DNA from: Flavobacterium sharifuzzamanii
GTDB lineage: Bacteria; Bacteroidota; Bacteroidia; Flavobacteriales; Flavobacteriaceae
Assembly (NCBI RefSeq): GCF_003254585.1
Contig: NZ_QJGZ01000029.1
Location: 33,179 to 97,178 of the forward strand
Reading direction: 5' to 3'
Length of the DNA: 64,000 nucleotides
This document shows, piece after piece, positions 41,845-52,700 of this stretch. Both the position numbers and the translations under genes were made by a program. The notes below the pieces were generated by a model. That model was not told the DNA's origin and ran no database searches. It saw nothing but the letters and a program-made list of their open reading frames with translations. Within the stretch, counting starts at the first letter, position 1, and each line of letters starts with the position of its first letter.

Positions 41845-41846
41845 AA

Positions 41847-42749
41847 CTATCTTAAAAATTTATCTACTATAAATACAATTTGCAAAAGCGAAATATAAGA
41901 AACACTCACTAACATTAATGTTCGTGCTGCCTTTGCTGTTCTTAACTTATACAGACGAACTGCATAAAAAAGCATCCAAATCCCTAATAGAAACACTAGA
42001 ACTGCTGCAATTGGAGAAATAAATAATTGCCCTGTAAAGCCTAATACCGGTAATAAAGACGCTATTATAAGCCAAATTGTATACAATATTATCTGCAATG
42101 CAGTTCCTTTATCTTTTTTACCTGTCGGAAGCATAAAAATTCCTGCTTTTTCATAGTCTTCATATAAAAACCATCCGATAGACCAAAAATGTGGAAACTG
42201 CCAAAAAAATTGAATTAAAAATAAAGTACCTGCTTCGATACCAAATTCCCCTGTTGCTGCTACCCACCCCAGCATGAACGGAATTGCTCCAGGAAAAGCT
42301 CCAACAAAAACAGACAAAGAAGTAACTGTTTTTAATGGCGTATAAATGCTTGTGTATAAGAATATCGAAATCGCAGCAAACATTGCCGACTTCGCATTAA
42401 TTGTATAAAGAAGTGCAATCCCAACAATAGTAAGCAAACTTGCTACAAGCAAAGCTACTTTAGGAGACATACGACCAGAAGGAACCGGACGATTTTTAGT
42501 ACGATCCATTAAAGAATCGATATCTTTTTCGATTACTTGATTAAAAGCGTTCGAAGCCCCAACCATACAATAACCGCCAATTGCCAAAACAATCAAAACA
42601 CTCCATTTAAAAGGATGATCAGAATCTACTCCTAATAAATATCCAGCAATAGAAGAGAACAATACACTAATAGCCAGACCAGCTTTAGTAATCTCTTTAA
42701 AATCTAGAAATATTGATTTGATTGATAATGTATTTTTTGCAGCGTTCAA
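41847..42749 (-). CDS. ctaB: Protoheme IX farnesyltransferase (heme O synthase)
   Basis: A polytopic UbiA-type prenyltransferase that adds a farnesyl group to heme B, giving heme O for the oxidase. The first Asp-rich motif NAFNQVIEKDIDSLMDRT is near residues 67-84 with NRPVPSG just after. The second loop YEDYEKAGIFMLP is near 196-208. Nine hydrophobic helices and the 300-residue length fit. It is the first gene of the oxidase run with a TACATTTG box 35 bp upstream. Confidence 0.94.
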   Translation of the reverse strand: MNAAKNTLSIKSIFLDFKEITKAGLAISVLFSSIAGYLLGVDSDHPFKWSVLIVLAIGGYCMVGASNAFNQVIEKDIDSLMDRTKNRPVPSGRMSPKVALLVASLLTIVGIALLYTINAKSAMFAAISIFLYTSIYTPLKTVTSLSVFVGAFPGAIPFMLGWVAATGEFGIEAGTLFLIQFFWQFPHFWSIGWFLYEDYEKAGIFMLPTGKKDKGTALQIILYTIWLIIASLLPVLGFTGQLFISPIAAVLVFLLGIWMLFYAVRLYKLRTAKAARTLMLVSVSYISLLQIVFIVDKFLR

Positions 42750-42784
42750 TACCGTTGTATTTTGTGTATTTTTTTTGAGTGGTG

Positions 42785-42792
42785 CAAATGTA
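42785..42792 (-). promoter_or_regulatory. -7 box before ctaB
   Basis: TACATTTG on the minus strand, 35 bp before ATG 42749. The remaining part of the 159-bp gap to remB is AT-rich with nothing else recognisable. Confidence 0.45.
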
Positions 42793-42908
42793 CAAATTAG
42801 ATTGTAGAATTTGGACCTATAAAATTAGATTTTTTTCAATAAAACCTTTACAAATTAAGATCTCAGCATACTTTAACACTATTATTTCGAAAAATCTTAT
42901 TAAAAAGA

Positions 42909-45029
42909 CTAGTAATCAAAATACCAATTAAAAATATCCGAACGTAAACCAACACTAAACCAAGTGGTACTTTGCTTAAAAGTTGTTGCCGTTTCTTGAG
43001 TCGGATCGAAATTCCTGTAGATTAAACTTCCAAATAATTTCAAATTCGTCATCGGATTAATTAGATATCCTCCTTGAACATCGGCAATAAAAACATTCGT
43101 TTTATTTCCCTGACCTATTTTTACACCAGTATTATAAGGACGTTTTTCGTCGTAGCTTTTATAAATATTTCCCCCATAATTATAAGAGTCAGCAGCAGTA
43201 TCAAAATCCAAACCTCTAGTTCCAACTGTTAGTTTAGCATCTGCTAGCCATCGTCCTTTATGATATCTTGCAATTGCAATAAGTTCTTTAAAATTTCCTC
43301 CCCACTGATGTCCAACACTTTGGTTGTTATGTCCATAATTTGTAATAACAGCACTGTGCGAGTACACATAGGGACGCACACGATTCAATTCGACTTGCAA
43401 CAACAAATCTTTCACATTAAAGGCATTGAAATATTTTGCTCCAAACTGAAATCCAAATTTATTTTTCCAGCTTTGATTTCCTGCTCCAACATCAGAAACA
43501 GAAAACTCATCGATTAAAAATTGAGAATACAGATTTATACTGTTATTCCATTTGTATTTTCCAGTAATCCCCAAAAGTGCATTTCCACTTCTAGATGAAG
43601 AACCAAATTCTACTGCACGGTAAAAAATAATCGGATTAACAAAATTAGCATCAAAACCTCTATTATTAGTATTTGTCCAAACTACAGATTCAAAAAAACC
43701 TAAGTTCACTCTATTTGAAACATTCCAGCTCAAATAGTGATTTGCCATAAATTTTGTTGCGTAAGTTTTTTCAGCTGTTACCTCTGGACGAACATCTTTC
43801 ATCCACATATATGTATTGGTATATTTAATTTTCCAAAATTTGGTATTCAGTTTAAAATACGGATATGGACTTGCCCCATCGCTTTCTAACAAAGAACGGT
43901 AACCATCTCCTATAAAATTTCGCCCATAACCTAATTGAAAATCAAATATCTTACCTGGCGCGAAGGTAATATTCGCTTCCGCTAAAGGAAAATCATAGGC
44001 ATCTGTCTTGAATCTTTTTGCAATTCCAACTCCTGGAATAATCGCCGGATTTCCTCCAGATGGCTTAATAGATTCAGCATAGTCATTGAAGTATCCTGCA
44101 AATCTTCCCTGACTTTCAAAAAAAGTAGTCGTAAAGTTGATTTGTTTTCCCAAACCTCCTCTAAAATTAAGTGCTCTTGTATTCACGTAAGTGTAAGATG
44201 CATCAAGATCTGAAGCCTTACCCATTTGCAAGTCTACAATCGGATTTAAAGCAAACCAATAATCTTCCCCCTGAATCTGCACTAGGTTTTCATTCCACCA
44301 TTTTCTTCCCAACCAAGTCGATGTCTTTTTCTGCAATGATTCATTCACTGCTCTCAAATTATAATATTTCGAAACCTCAGCATAAGTATAAGGCTTAGAT
44401 GCCGTATGGTTATTAATTCCAACCTGATTCATTTCTTCATCAAACTGTGCATAATAACTATGCGAGAAAGGAATATTTAAATGGCTATCAAATTCTGGAT
44501 TATTGTATTTTTTGTATACAATACTATCCAATTCTGTCATTGGTTTTTCTGCCGGTTTTAAAATTTCTGCCGCTGCTTGAGCTTCTGCGGCAAGCTGAGC
44601 TGCACTTTTTAGTGGTATATCAATAGAAATTGTATATTTAGAATACGTCGGTTTTCCGTTAAAAGTTGATGGCTTTATTTTTGGAAATATACTGAATACT
44701 CTTTTTGCTTCTTCAGACAATTCTTCTGTTTCGGCAGAAACGTAAATTACTTTAAATTCTCCTTCGGCATTTACTTCAAAAAGTAATTTTACTGCCCCTT
44801 TGTAATTGCTCTGTTTCAGCTTCTCAGGAACTTGAAAATTGTTAAATACGAAATCTTGAACTTCTTTATAAAAACAGGTTTCTAATTTTTTGCCATCTAA
44901 ATTTTCACAGTTAGGAAAAACAGGAAACATTTCTGATGTAAAACCAGGCTGAACCGAAGGACTGCCATTTTGAGAGGAAACAATAAAAAAAGAAAAAACT
45001 AAAACAAGGGACAAAAAAAACTTATTCAC
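42909..45029 (-). CDS. remB: Gliding motility protein RemB
   Basis: A 706-residue outer membrane protein with a signal peptide (LSLVLVFSFFIVSSQNG). Residues ~75-145 form a TonB-C/energy-transducer-like domain (YKGAVKLLFEVNAEGEFKVI, IFPKIKPSTFNGKPTYSKY). An Ala/Glu-rich linker leads to a C-terminal beta-barrel of about 500 residues. The length, the domain order and the position after sprA-gcvH-vanZ-deoC agree with RemB of F. johnsoniae, whose loss impairs spreading and gliding. It lies 19 bp after deoC. Name by synteny and layout, not by search. Confidence 0.82.
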   Translation of the reverse strand: MNKFFLSLVLVFSFFIVSSQNGSPSVQPGFTSEMFPVFPNCENLDGKKLETCFYKEVQDFVFNNFQVPEKLKQSNYKGAVKLLFEVNAEGEFKVIYVSAETEELSEEAKRVFSIFPKIKPSTFNGKPTYSKYTISIDIPLKSAAQLAAEAQAAAEILKPAEKPMTELDSIVYKKYNNPEFDSHLNIPFSHSYYAQFDEEMNQVGINNHTASKPYTYAEVSKYYNLRAVNESLQKKTSTWLGRKWWNENLVQIQGEDYWFALNPIVDLQMGKASDLDASYTYVNTRALNFRGGLGKQINFTTTFFESQGRFAGYFNDYAESIKPSGGNPAIIPGVGIAKRFKTDAYDFPLAEANITFAPGKIFDFQLGYGRNFIGDGYRSLLESDGASPYPYFKLNTKFWKIKYTNTYMWMKDVRPEVTAEKTYATKFMANHYLSWNVSNRVNLGFFESVVWTNTNNRGFDANFVNPIIFYRAVEFGSSSRSGNALLGITGKYKWNNSINLYSQFLIDEFSVSDVGAGNQSWKNKFGFQFGAKYFNAFNVKDLLLQVELNRVRPYVYSHSAVITNYGHNNQSVGHQWGGNFKELIAIARYHKGRWLADAKLTVGTRGLDFDTAADSYNYGGNIYKSYDEKRPYNTGVKIGQGNKTNVFIADVQGGYLINPMTNLKLFGSLIYRNFDPTQETATTFKQSTTWFSVGLRSDIFNWYFDY

Positions 45030-45048
45030 TTAAAATTTGGGGATTTAT

Positions 45049-45792
45049 TTAATATTGATTTGGGGAAATTTCTCCGTTGGCAATTGCTTTTGCAGCCGAA
45101 GTTCCGATTCTTTTCACTCCTAAACGAATCATCTCTGCGGCTTCTTCAAATGAACGAACTCCGCCCGCTGCTTTTATTGAAAGCGGCGAAGCATTTTCGA
45201 GCATCATAATTATTGTTGGGACTGTTGCTCCGTTCGGAACACCATCATCAGTTTTATAAAAACCTGTAGAAGATTTTACGAAAACAGATTCAAAATCGTC
45301 TTCTTTAAAATTAGATACTACAACATGTTTTATTAAGGCAGATAGCTGAATAATTTCTTTATCTGTTAAAGCGGCAACTTCAATAATCCATTTTACTGTT
45401 TTATCGTTTGCCAACCCTATCTGTGTTCCGATTAAGATTTCTTTTTTTACTAAATCGAGATCACCATTTTTGAATGCTTCGTAGTTACAGACAAAATCTA
45501 AATCATCTGCTCCGTTAGCAATAGCTTCATTTGCTTCTTTAATCTTATCTTCCAAACTTGACTTTCCTTCTGGAAAATCAATTACGGTTCCGACTAATAA
45601 AACAGAATTGGCATCTATGATCATTTTTTTTGCCAGAGCAACATATTCTGGACGAATCATAATGAGTTTAAAGCCTTCATGAATTGCTTCAGCAATTGCA
45701 TTCTTGACCACAACCGTATTTTCTGCTTCCGAAAGACCAGCTTGCGATGCAGTTTTTAAATACGTAGAGTCCAAATATTGCTTTACATTCAT
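45049..45792 (-). CDS. deoC: Deoxyribose-phosphate aldolase
   Basis: DeoC cleaves 2-deoxyribose 5-phosphate to glyceraldehyde 3-phosphate and acetaldehyde in deoxynucleoside catabolism. The Schiff-base Lys is in VKSSTGF; DLDFVCNYEAF and SIKAAGGVRSFEEA are further signatures. The frame extends to an ATG at 45822, but a -7 box overlaps that ATG and MNVKQYLDSTYLKTA is the family-like start, so 45792 is chosen (247 residues). It sits between vanZ and remB, an order unrelated to its metabolism but conserved in this group as far as I recall. Confidence 0.92.
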   Translation of the reverse strand: MNVKQYLDSTYLKTASQAGLSEAENTVVVKNAIAEAIHEGFKLIMIRPEYVALAKKMIIDANSVLLVGTVIDFPEGKSSLEDKIKEANEAIANGADDLDFVCNYEAFKNGDLDLVKKEILIGTQIGLANDKTVKWIIEVAALTDKEIIQLSALIKHVVVSNFKEDDFESVFVKSSTGFYKTDDGVPNGATVPTIIMMLENASPLSIKAAGGVRSFEEAAEMIRLGVKRIGTSAAKAIANGEISPNQY

Positions 45793-45819
45793 TTTGATAG
45801 AAGTTGCAGAAAACCAGCA

Positions 45820-45827
45820 CAAAAGTA
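45820..45827 (-). promoter_or_regulatory. -7 box that decides the deoC start
   Basis: TACTTTTG on the minus strand, 27 bp upstream of ATG 45792 and overlapping the alternative ATG at 45822. A transcript starting here could not include the longer frame's start. Confidence 0.45.
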
Positions 45828-45875
45828 CATTTTATATTGAAAAAACATAGTTTTTTAAGCACTTGATTTTCTTGT

Positions 45876-45901
45876 AATAAAAAACCCACCGAAGTGGGTT
45901 T
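45876..45901 (-). terminator. Terminator after the VanZ-family gene
   Basis: AAACCCAC / GTGGGTTT (45882-45901) with a CGAA/TTCG loop, followed by a T-run on the minus strand, just after the stop at 45908. Confidence 0.85.
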
Positions 45902-45907
45902 CTAAAA

Positions 45908-46291
45908 TTATATTTTATCAATTTGCTTTTTAAATCCTATTGCTGAAAAAACCGCCACAACTGCCCCAAGCGCATTTGCTAAAACATCTGTAACATCTGA
46001 AGCTCTAGTAACTGTAAGAGCACTTTGGAGAATTTCGATTGTTATTCCAAAAAAAACAGAAAATATAAAAGAAATCAAATAGGCTTTATAATCGTCTGCA
46101 TCTTTTCCTTTTAATTCTTTTTTGAAAAACAAAATCCAAGAAATCGTAAATCCAAAATGAAAACAGAAATGGACAATTTTATCAATACTCGGAAAATTAA
46201 CCGTTGGTATATTACTAGAATCTGTTAGACAAAAATAAGTAATGATTCCAGAGCAGATAATTGCCCAAATTAATAAGAGTTGTTTAGGCAC
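45908..46291 (-). CDS. VanZ-like membrane protein
   Basis: A 127-residue inner membrane protein with four helices and the VanZ family phrase [16 protein letters not shown], then [32 protein letters not shown] (given here as two overlapping pieces: [10 protein letters not shown] and [13 protein letters not shown]). VanZ was first described in teicoplanin resistance, but most family members have no known role. It overlaps gcvH by 8 bp and ends at a terminator. Confidence 0.85.
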   Translation of the reverse strand: MPKQLLLIWAIICSGIITYFCLTDSSNIPTVNFPSIDKIVHFCFHFGFTISWILFFKKELKGKDADDYKAYLISFIFSVFFGITIEILQSALTVTRASDVTDVLANALGAVVAVFSAIGFKKQIDKI

Positions 46292-46664
46292 CGATTAAAT
46301 CTTTATAAGCTTGATCAGATAATAAAGAATCGATTTCTGATGCATCAGCAATTTTTATTTTAATCATCCATCCAGCTCCGTAAGGATCTGAGTTTACTGT
46401 TTCAGGAGAGCTTTCTAAATCATCATTAAAAGCAATGATTTCACCTGATAATGGTAAGAATAAATCAGAAACTGTTTTTACAGCCTCAACAGTTCCAAAA
46501 ACTTCATCTTTTGAAAGTGTCTGATCTAAAGTTTCTACTTCAACATACACGATATCTCCTAACTCTTTTTGTGCAAAATGAGTAATTCCTACTGTTGCAA
46601 CATCTCCTTCGATGCTAACCCATTCGTGATCTTTTGTGTACTTTAAATTTGCTGGTATGCTCAT
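46284..46664 (-). CDS. gcvH: Glycine cleavage system H protein
   Basis: GcvH shuttles the methylamine group of glycine on a lipoyl arm between the P, T and L proteins. The lipoylated Lys lies in [14 protein letters not shown] (~64), and YTKDHEWV and AYKDLIG are family ends. The 126 residues are normal. The P, T and L genes are not adjacent. It is downstream of sprA, with a TACATTTG box 42 bp before its ATG, so it is probably the head of a gcvH-vanZ transcript. Confidence 0.95.
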   Translation of the reverse strand: MSIPANLKYTKDHEWVSIEGDVATVGITHFAQKELGDIVYVEVETLDQTLSKDEVFGTVEAVKTVSDLFLPLSGEIIAFNDDLESSPETVNSDPYGAGWMIKIKIADASEIDSLLSDQAYKDLIGA

Positions 46665-46705
46665 AATAGTTGTGTTTGAAAATTAATTGTTTAAAATTTG
46701 AGCCA

Positions 46706-46713
46706 CAAATGTA
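46706..46713 (-). promoter_or_regulatory. -7 box before gcvH
   Basis: TACATTTG on the minus strand in the 86-bp gap between sprA and gcvH, 42 bp upstream of the gcvH ATG. No -33 match. Confidence 0.45.
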
Positions 46714-46750
46714 ATAATCTTCTAATAAAATCTAGTTTAGAAACTAAAAT

Positions 46751-49700
46751 TTAATTTCCAAAATTATAACGAAGTGTGAAACCTGATCTGATGTTCGTTA
46801 AAGGGAAAGAAGTCGAAATTACTGCTTTCGAGAACGAATGGTCATAATAGAATATTGCTGTTAAGTTTTTACTGAAAGCATAATCTGCAGTCACTTTCAA
46901 TGTCCAGATATTCTGTCCTGCCGCAAGCTGGTTATTATCATAATCTAAATAGCGAACCAGAGTTTCGTTATTTCTATATGAAAAATCAGCTTTTATATTG
47001 ATATCACTTTTAATAATTCCAGTTGGATTATCTGCTAATCTAGACGAAATGATCACGTCCTTAAAACGATATCCTACTCCTACAACGTACTCTATTCCTC
47101 TAACTTCTGTCAATAAATTATTATCGAAACTCATAGACAATGCGCGATCTTTTTTAACCTCTGTTAATAAACGGAATGAATTTTTCAGCTCAAAATCAAC
47201 TCTCATCAACGGACTAAACTGCTCTACTAAATTGACATTAGACATAATCGTTTTATTAAAGAAGTTTGTGTTTACATCCTGTCCTGTTGGATTTTCTAAA
47301 TAATCAAAGTTAGATCTAAATTGGCTGATTGTATACGACGCTCTATAATTGTGCTGTAATGAAAAACGTCTAAAATGATCTTTGAAATATTTGTAACGCA
47401 TTAATCCATTATACTTCACATTCCAGTTCGGAATAGGGAAACTTCTAAAAATACCTGTTGAACTCTTAGATGCATCTGCTCCTGTATATGCCGCCATAAA
47501 CGAAGGCAATAAAACAGCCTGATTACTTTTTGAGAAACCAATAGGATATCCTTCATTGGCTACATATATTTTATAATTAGGATCTGTTTCAGCTGGAATA
47601 GGGTTATTTGCATCTCCATATCTAGGAATCACTGTCCCTGCCCCATAGTGACCCTCAGCCAAACGATTTGCTATAACCAAACGATTGCTTCTGAAATCAT
47701 CAAATGCAGAGGACACAGTTTCTGTACTTGTCGAAAAAGCCGTTTTAATTAATACCGTTGAAATAGAAAACATTCCATACGTATATGGAGATAATGGCTT
47801 ATAATACAATCCTCCAATAGAATCTCTAACAGTGTACTGCTCTGATGAGTTCTCAGAATAAGCACGATCCATAGCCAAATCAATTTTTAAATCTGGCAGT
47901 AAATCTATATTTGCTGTTACTTTTAACAATTTGTTACTAACCTGTGTGAAATTCTGATTGAAATTCTGGTAACTGGTTAGCCATCCGTTCTTCGCCGCTT
48001 CAAAACGTACATCGTCTTGGCTACCAAATACAAATCCTAAAGAAGGTTTAGAAGTACCAAAGAAACCTACACCTGGAATATAACCCGGTAAAACTGTTCC
48101 GCTATTTTTTGTGTAGTTAATCTGAACGTTTTTAACACTCGTTAAAACTCCGATTAAACCATCATAAAAAGGATTACTGCTTGTAACTGGTTTAGCCGTG
48201 TTTACAATCTTCTCTCCTGGTTTTGGTGGCGCAGCTGGTTTTGTAGTTTTTGCTGGTTTTGAGCCTGGCGTTAAACCTAAATATTTATACAATGTATTCA
48301 TATTCAATGTCGTCGAAAACGTATTTGAATTGGCATTTTGAACCGTATTTCCTAAATCCCAAGATACTCCACTGTCATCAACATACTGAGACATTGCCGT
48401 TGATGATCTCTGCCAGTTGTAATCTGCAGTATATGAATAAGTCGCTTTTACAAAACTAAATATTGGAATTTTATTAATTGGAATATCATAATTCAGAACC
48501 AATTGCTGTAAGTGCTGATTTGGTATACCAATATCAAAATAATCATCCCAGATATTAAAATCTTCTTTTGGTGTATTATCGTCATTCAAGAAGTTTCTAA
48601 CAATATTATTAGACGCTGCTGTATAATTTAATTTTAATGATTTTGTCAAATTAAATCCGAAACCATATTGATAATTAAAAGCAAAATTTCTTCTATAAAG
48701 CGGGTCAAGTCCGATACCTTGCACATCTTCAACTTGTCTGTACTGTTGACGGTTGCTTTGTCTTAAAATGTTAGTATTAAACGAAATATTTGAAGGAAGA
48801 TAATTAAAGTTAAAATCACTCAACATTTTCCAATAATCACTTTTTTTCATGAATTGGGTCTGCTTAAATGGCACTACCTCTTTTGGCTGGAACGTATAAG
48901 CATAATTTACAGCTGTATTAGACTGTTCATCGTTGTAATTTTCAACTTCATAATCATGTCTTTCCACCTGATTGTATGATTGAGAAAAAGTAAAGTTTTC
49001 TACATCATAAACATGAGGCTTCTGCTCTGGTGCTCTATCTTTTCTTACCCCGATAAAATTGATGCTTTTACGCTTGGTGTAGTCAACCGCACGTGTTCTA
49101 ATGTTTTCTTTTTCTGCCGGATCTGTCGTCTCTTTAATCAATTGATCCAACTTAATATCCTGATTAAATGGATCGTATTCTGGCGTAATAACTTCTTCTC
49201 CAATAGCATAATTGAATGGTAGATTAATACCCCATTTTGGAGGCAACAACTTCCCTAAATTTATATTGGTTACAATGTTATACTGCTGAATATCTTCACG
49301 ATCTCTTTCGTTTGCACCTTGCTCTAGAGAACCAAAACCAATCGTGCTCTTTTTACCAGAAGCAGATAATGTCATCAAATCGGCCATATTGGTATCTACA
49401 TTTAACAATGCAGCCATACCTCCTTTATTTTCTAGATCAGACATACGAAGTTCGTTAAACCAAACTTCTCCCATAATATCTTTATGGTTTGCTGCACTTT
49501 TTACTCCGACCATTAAATTTCTAACCAATCCAAAATTCGGATTCCCTTTAATACCTAAAGTTAACTTAGCATCTTGGTCACCTCCTTGTACGTCTGGATC
49601 TCGGTCTGGATAATAAACACCATTTATATCTCTTTTTGGCGAATTAATATCGATATTCATTCCCAAAATCTTCATTCTTGTCAGCAATGATAAAGCCAAA

Positions 49701-52700
49701 TCAATATTATTCTCTTCAAGCCAAACCTGATCTGGACTAATAGTACATGATCCGCCTGTTCTTGTTACTTTTAATGGGATTTCAACCTGATAAAAGTTTT
49801 GTGTAAAGTCGTTACCAAAACGAATAAATCCGATCATTTCATCATCTAAAAGCTGATTTTCATTAGGAAGTGATTCCGCATGAAGGAACATTTTCAGTTT
49901 TTTGTACTGACGCATATCAACACTTACATTTTTGAAAACCGCTCTAGAATCTTGATATTCTAATCCGGTCCCCGCTATTCGAACCGCTAAAGACTGTTCA
50001 TTCTGGTTTATAATTGTATTATTATTATACAACTGTTCTCTTTGAACTCCTGGCGGGATAACATAGTTAACTGGACATTTTGTACCGTTTTCTTGAATAT
50101 TTACTGCCGCAACATCAAATTGAGTTCCGTCATCATCAGGATTTGTATCATTTGCATCTAATGTTCCTGTGTACTTTCTCCACTCTCCTCTAACTAAATC
50201 TAAAGCTCCGAAACGCACCGTCATCTGATCGTTAAATCCAGTCATAAACATACGCATGAAACGAATCGATCTAAAATCGGTAATATTTCCAATAGTATTT
50301 TGAGGTTTTGATACAGGTATTTTAAACTGAATCCATCTTGCATTGGTTGAACCTCCATTTGGAAGTTCTACATTCTGAACTTCTCTAATGTCTGTAATAT
50401 AATTTTCTCCAACCTGCATTCCCGGTTTTACATCAATACTATATTCATAATATGCATTGATTGTACTCATAGTATTATCACGATTGATATCCTCAACATC
50501 TGGAAGAGTTGTAGAACCACGGTTCGGATCATCAACACTTACCGCAGAGTTTCCTTCTGTTCCGTTGTATCTTTTATAACGCTGTAAAACGCCTCCTTCT
50601 GCATTTAAAAAATACTTATAATTATCTCCCGCAGGATCTTCTTCTCCAGCATAATTGGTATAAATCGATGCTTCTTTTGCATCTGGCAAACCGTCTAAAC
50701 CGACATCCTGATTCTTACGATTATCTGGATTAGTATCAAATGCATAAATCAATGATTGAGATGCTGGTACGTCTCCCCAAATTGGTTGCGGATTTACCAT
50801 AATCTGATCTGGCCCTAAACCATTTTCATATTGTTTTCTTCCGTCTTTTAAAACGTCTTCAGAAACTTCTCCTAAATTGAAATAGATTTTTCCGCTGTTC
50901 GTTGGCAACGCTTCTCCATTACCAACATAAGGATCAAGTACCCAGAACTGAATATACTCAACATTCCCTTGCTCAAAGTTTGTAGAGTTCAGCGCACGCA
51001 TAATTCCACCAAAATTAGCTGATGGATTGCTCAAAGCAAAATCAGGGTTATTATTATATGGCCCTCTATCTGATGGATAATAGGTTAAATCCAATGTATT
51101 AATCACCTGAATCTGTCCTTGCGCAATATCTGTATTTGGATAAAGCTCTTTACTATAAATCCTTCTTGTTGTATTTAAAGATAAATCATCATTTGAAATT
51201 CCTGATGGTTTTGAAGTATAGAAAATTGGGTCGATGCTGTACCAAGAAAGCTTAGCTCTCTTATAGCCATACTCTAATGTATTTGAGCTAGCATTAAAAG
51301 TATTGTCTGTGGCTGAATTAATAAATGGTGTTGAAGCCAAACTCCATGCATAAGCAGATCTCATATCGATCGTAGTCTGAGTACCTTCAAAATCGTCAAT
51401 ATAAATAGTAGCCTCACCTTCAAAATCACTTGCTTTTGGAGCATCTGGTTTCAAAAATGCAACTTCCCCACGAATCGAAAGATTCGAAGGAACATCTGTA
51501 TCTATATTTGGCAGTTTATTAGCTAATCTTGTTAAAAACGGAACTTCAGTTGAATAATTTCCATTGAAACCAAAAATGGTATTATTTACAGATTCTTGAC
51601 CATAGCTTGATTTTTGAGTAAAAGGACGTTCTGTCATTTTTAAGAAAGTACCACCCACAACAAACTTTTCAGAGATTTTATGCTCAATATTAAATCCCAT
51701 AAACCTTCTTGTCTGCTGTCCAAAAATTGAGTTGTTTTCTAATGAAACCTCAATTGGAGTATTAGAGGCTTGAAGTGAAGGATCTAATATCTGTACTCTT
51801 CCTAATTGATAATCTACGCTATAATCTATACCTTCTACCAAAACTCTTCCTGCAGCGGTTACCACTACAGATCCTTGCGGCACGTTGAAGGCACCAATAG
51901 GAATACCATTACTTCCAGAAGATTTGTATTTTCCTCTTAATAAGAATTTGTTTTTATCACTATCCTGTAAAGCACCCGCCTGAGTATTCTTATACATGTT
52001 TCTAAATACATATTTCTTCTGGTTCGGGTTATATGTAGTTGGATCATTATAATTTTCTCCGGTGTTTGTGTTTAACTTTCTAAATAAAAGTTCTCCAAAC
52101 GGTTCTTTAGTTGTGAAAATAATTCGTGCATTCTGAACATCAACCGTTACTCCCGGAACATAATCAAAGAATCCATCTCCTCCTGTTTGCGGATCGTTAT
52201 TGTAATTTAAACGGTCAAGATTAAAAACATTTAATAATGGCGTTTGATCTAATTTATCATCTGGTACAGGATTTGGCGGAAAAGTGCTTCCTTGAACGGG
52301 CGTAATATAATTGATTGGTGAAGGGTCTGTGTAAAGAATATTAAGTCTAAAATCTTCTTGTTTGATTTGATAAGCTTGCGGAATTTGATAGACGTTTTTC
52401 ATCATCAAGTTCCAAACTGGATTCTGTACGTTTGTCAAACTGCTTTTCAGCATTTTTAACACCAAACTCTGTGTTATAATAGCTTGGTTTCCGTTATTGT
52501 TTCCTGTAACTACAGTTCCATCTACACCGTCACTACCAAATTCCCCAACTTGATATACTTTTCCTCCAACAGTATATTCAAATGCAACTGCCAAAATTTC
52601 GTCATTGGCCAAACGTTGCTGTAATGAGATATAACCTAATTGCGGATTAAAAGTATATTCTTGTGTAGTTAATTTTCTAGCGTTTTCCAGAACAGAATAG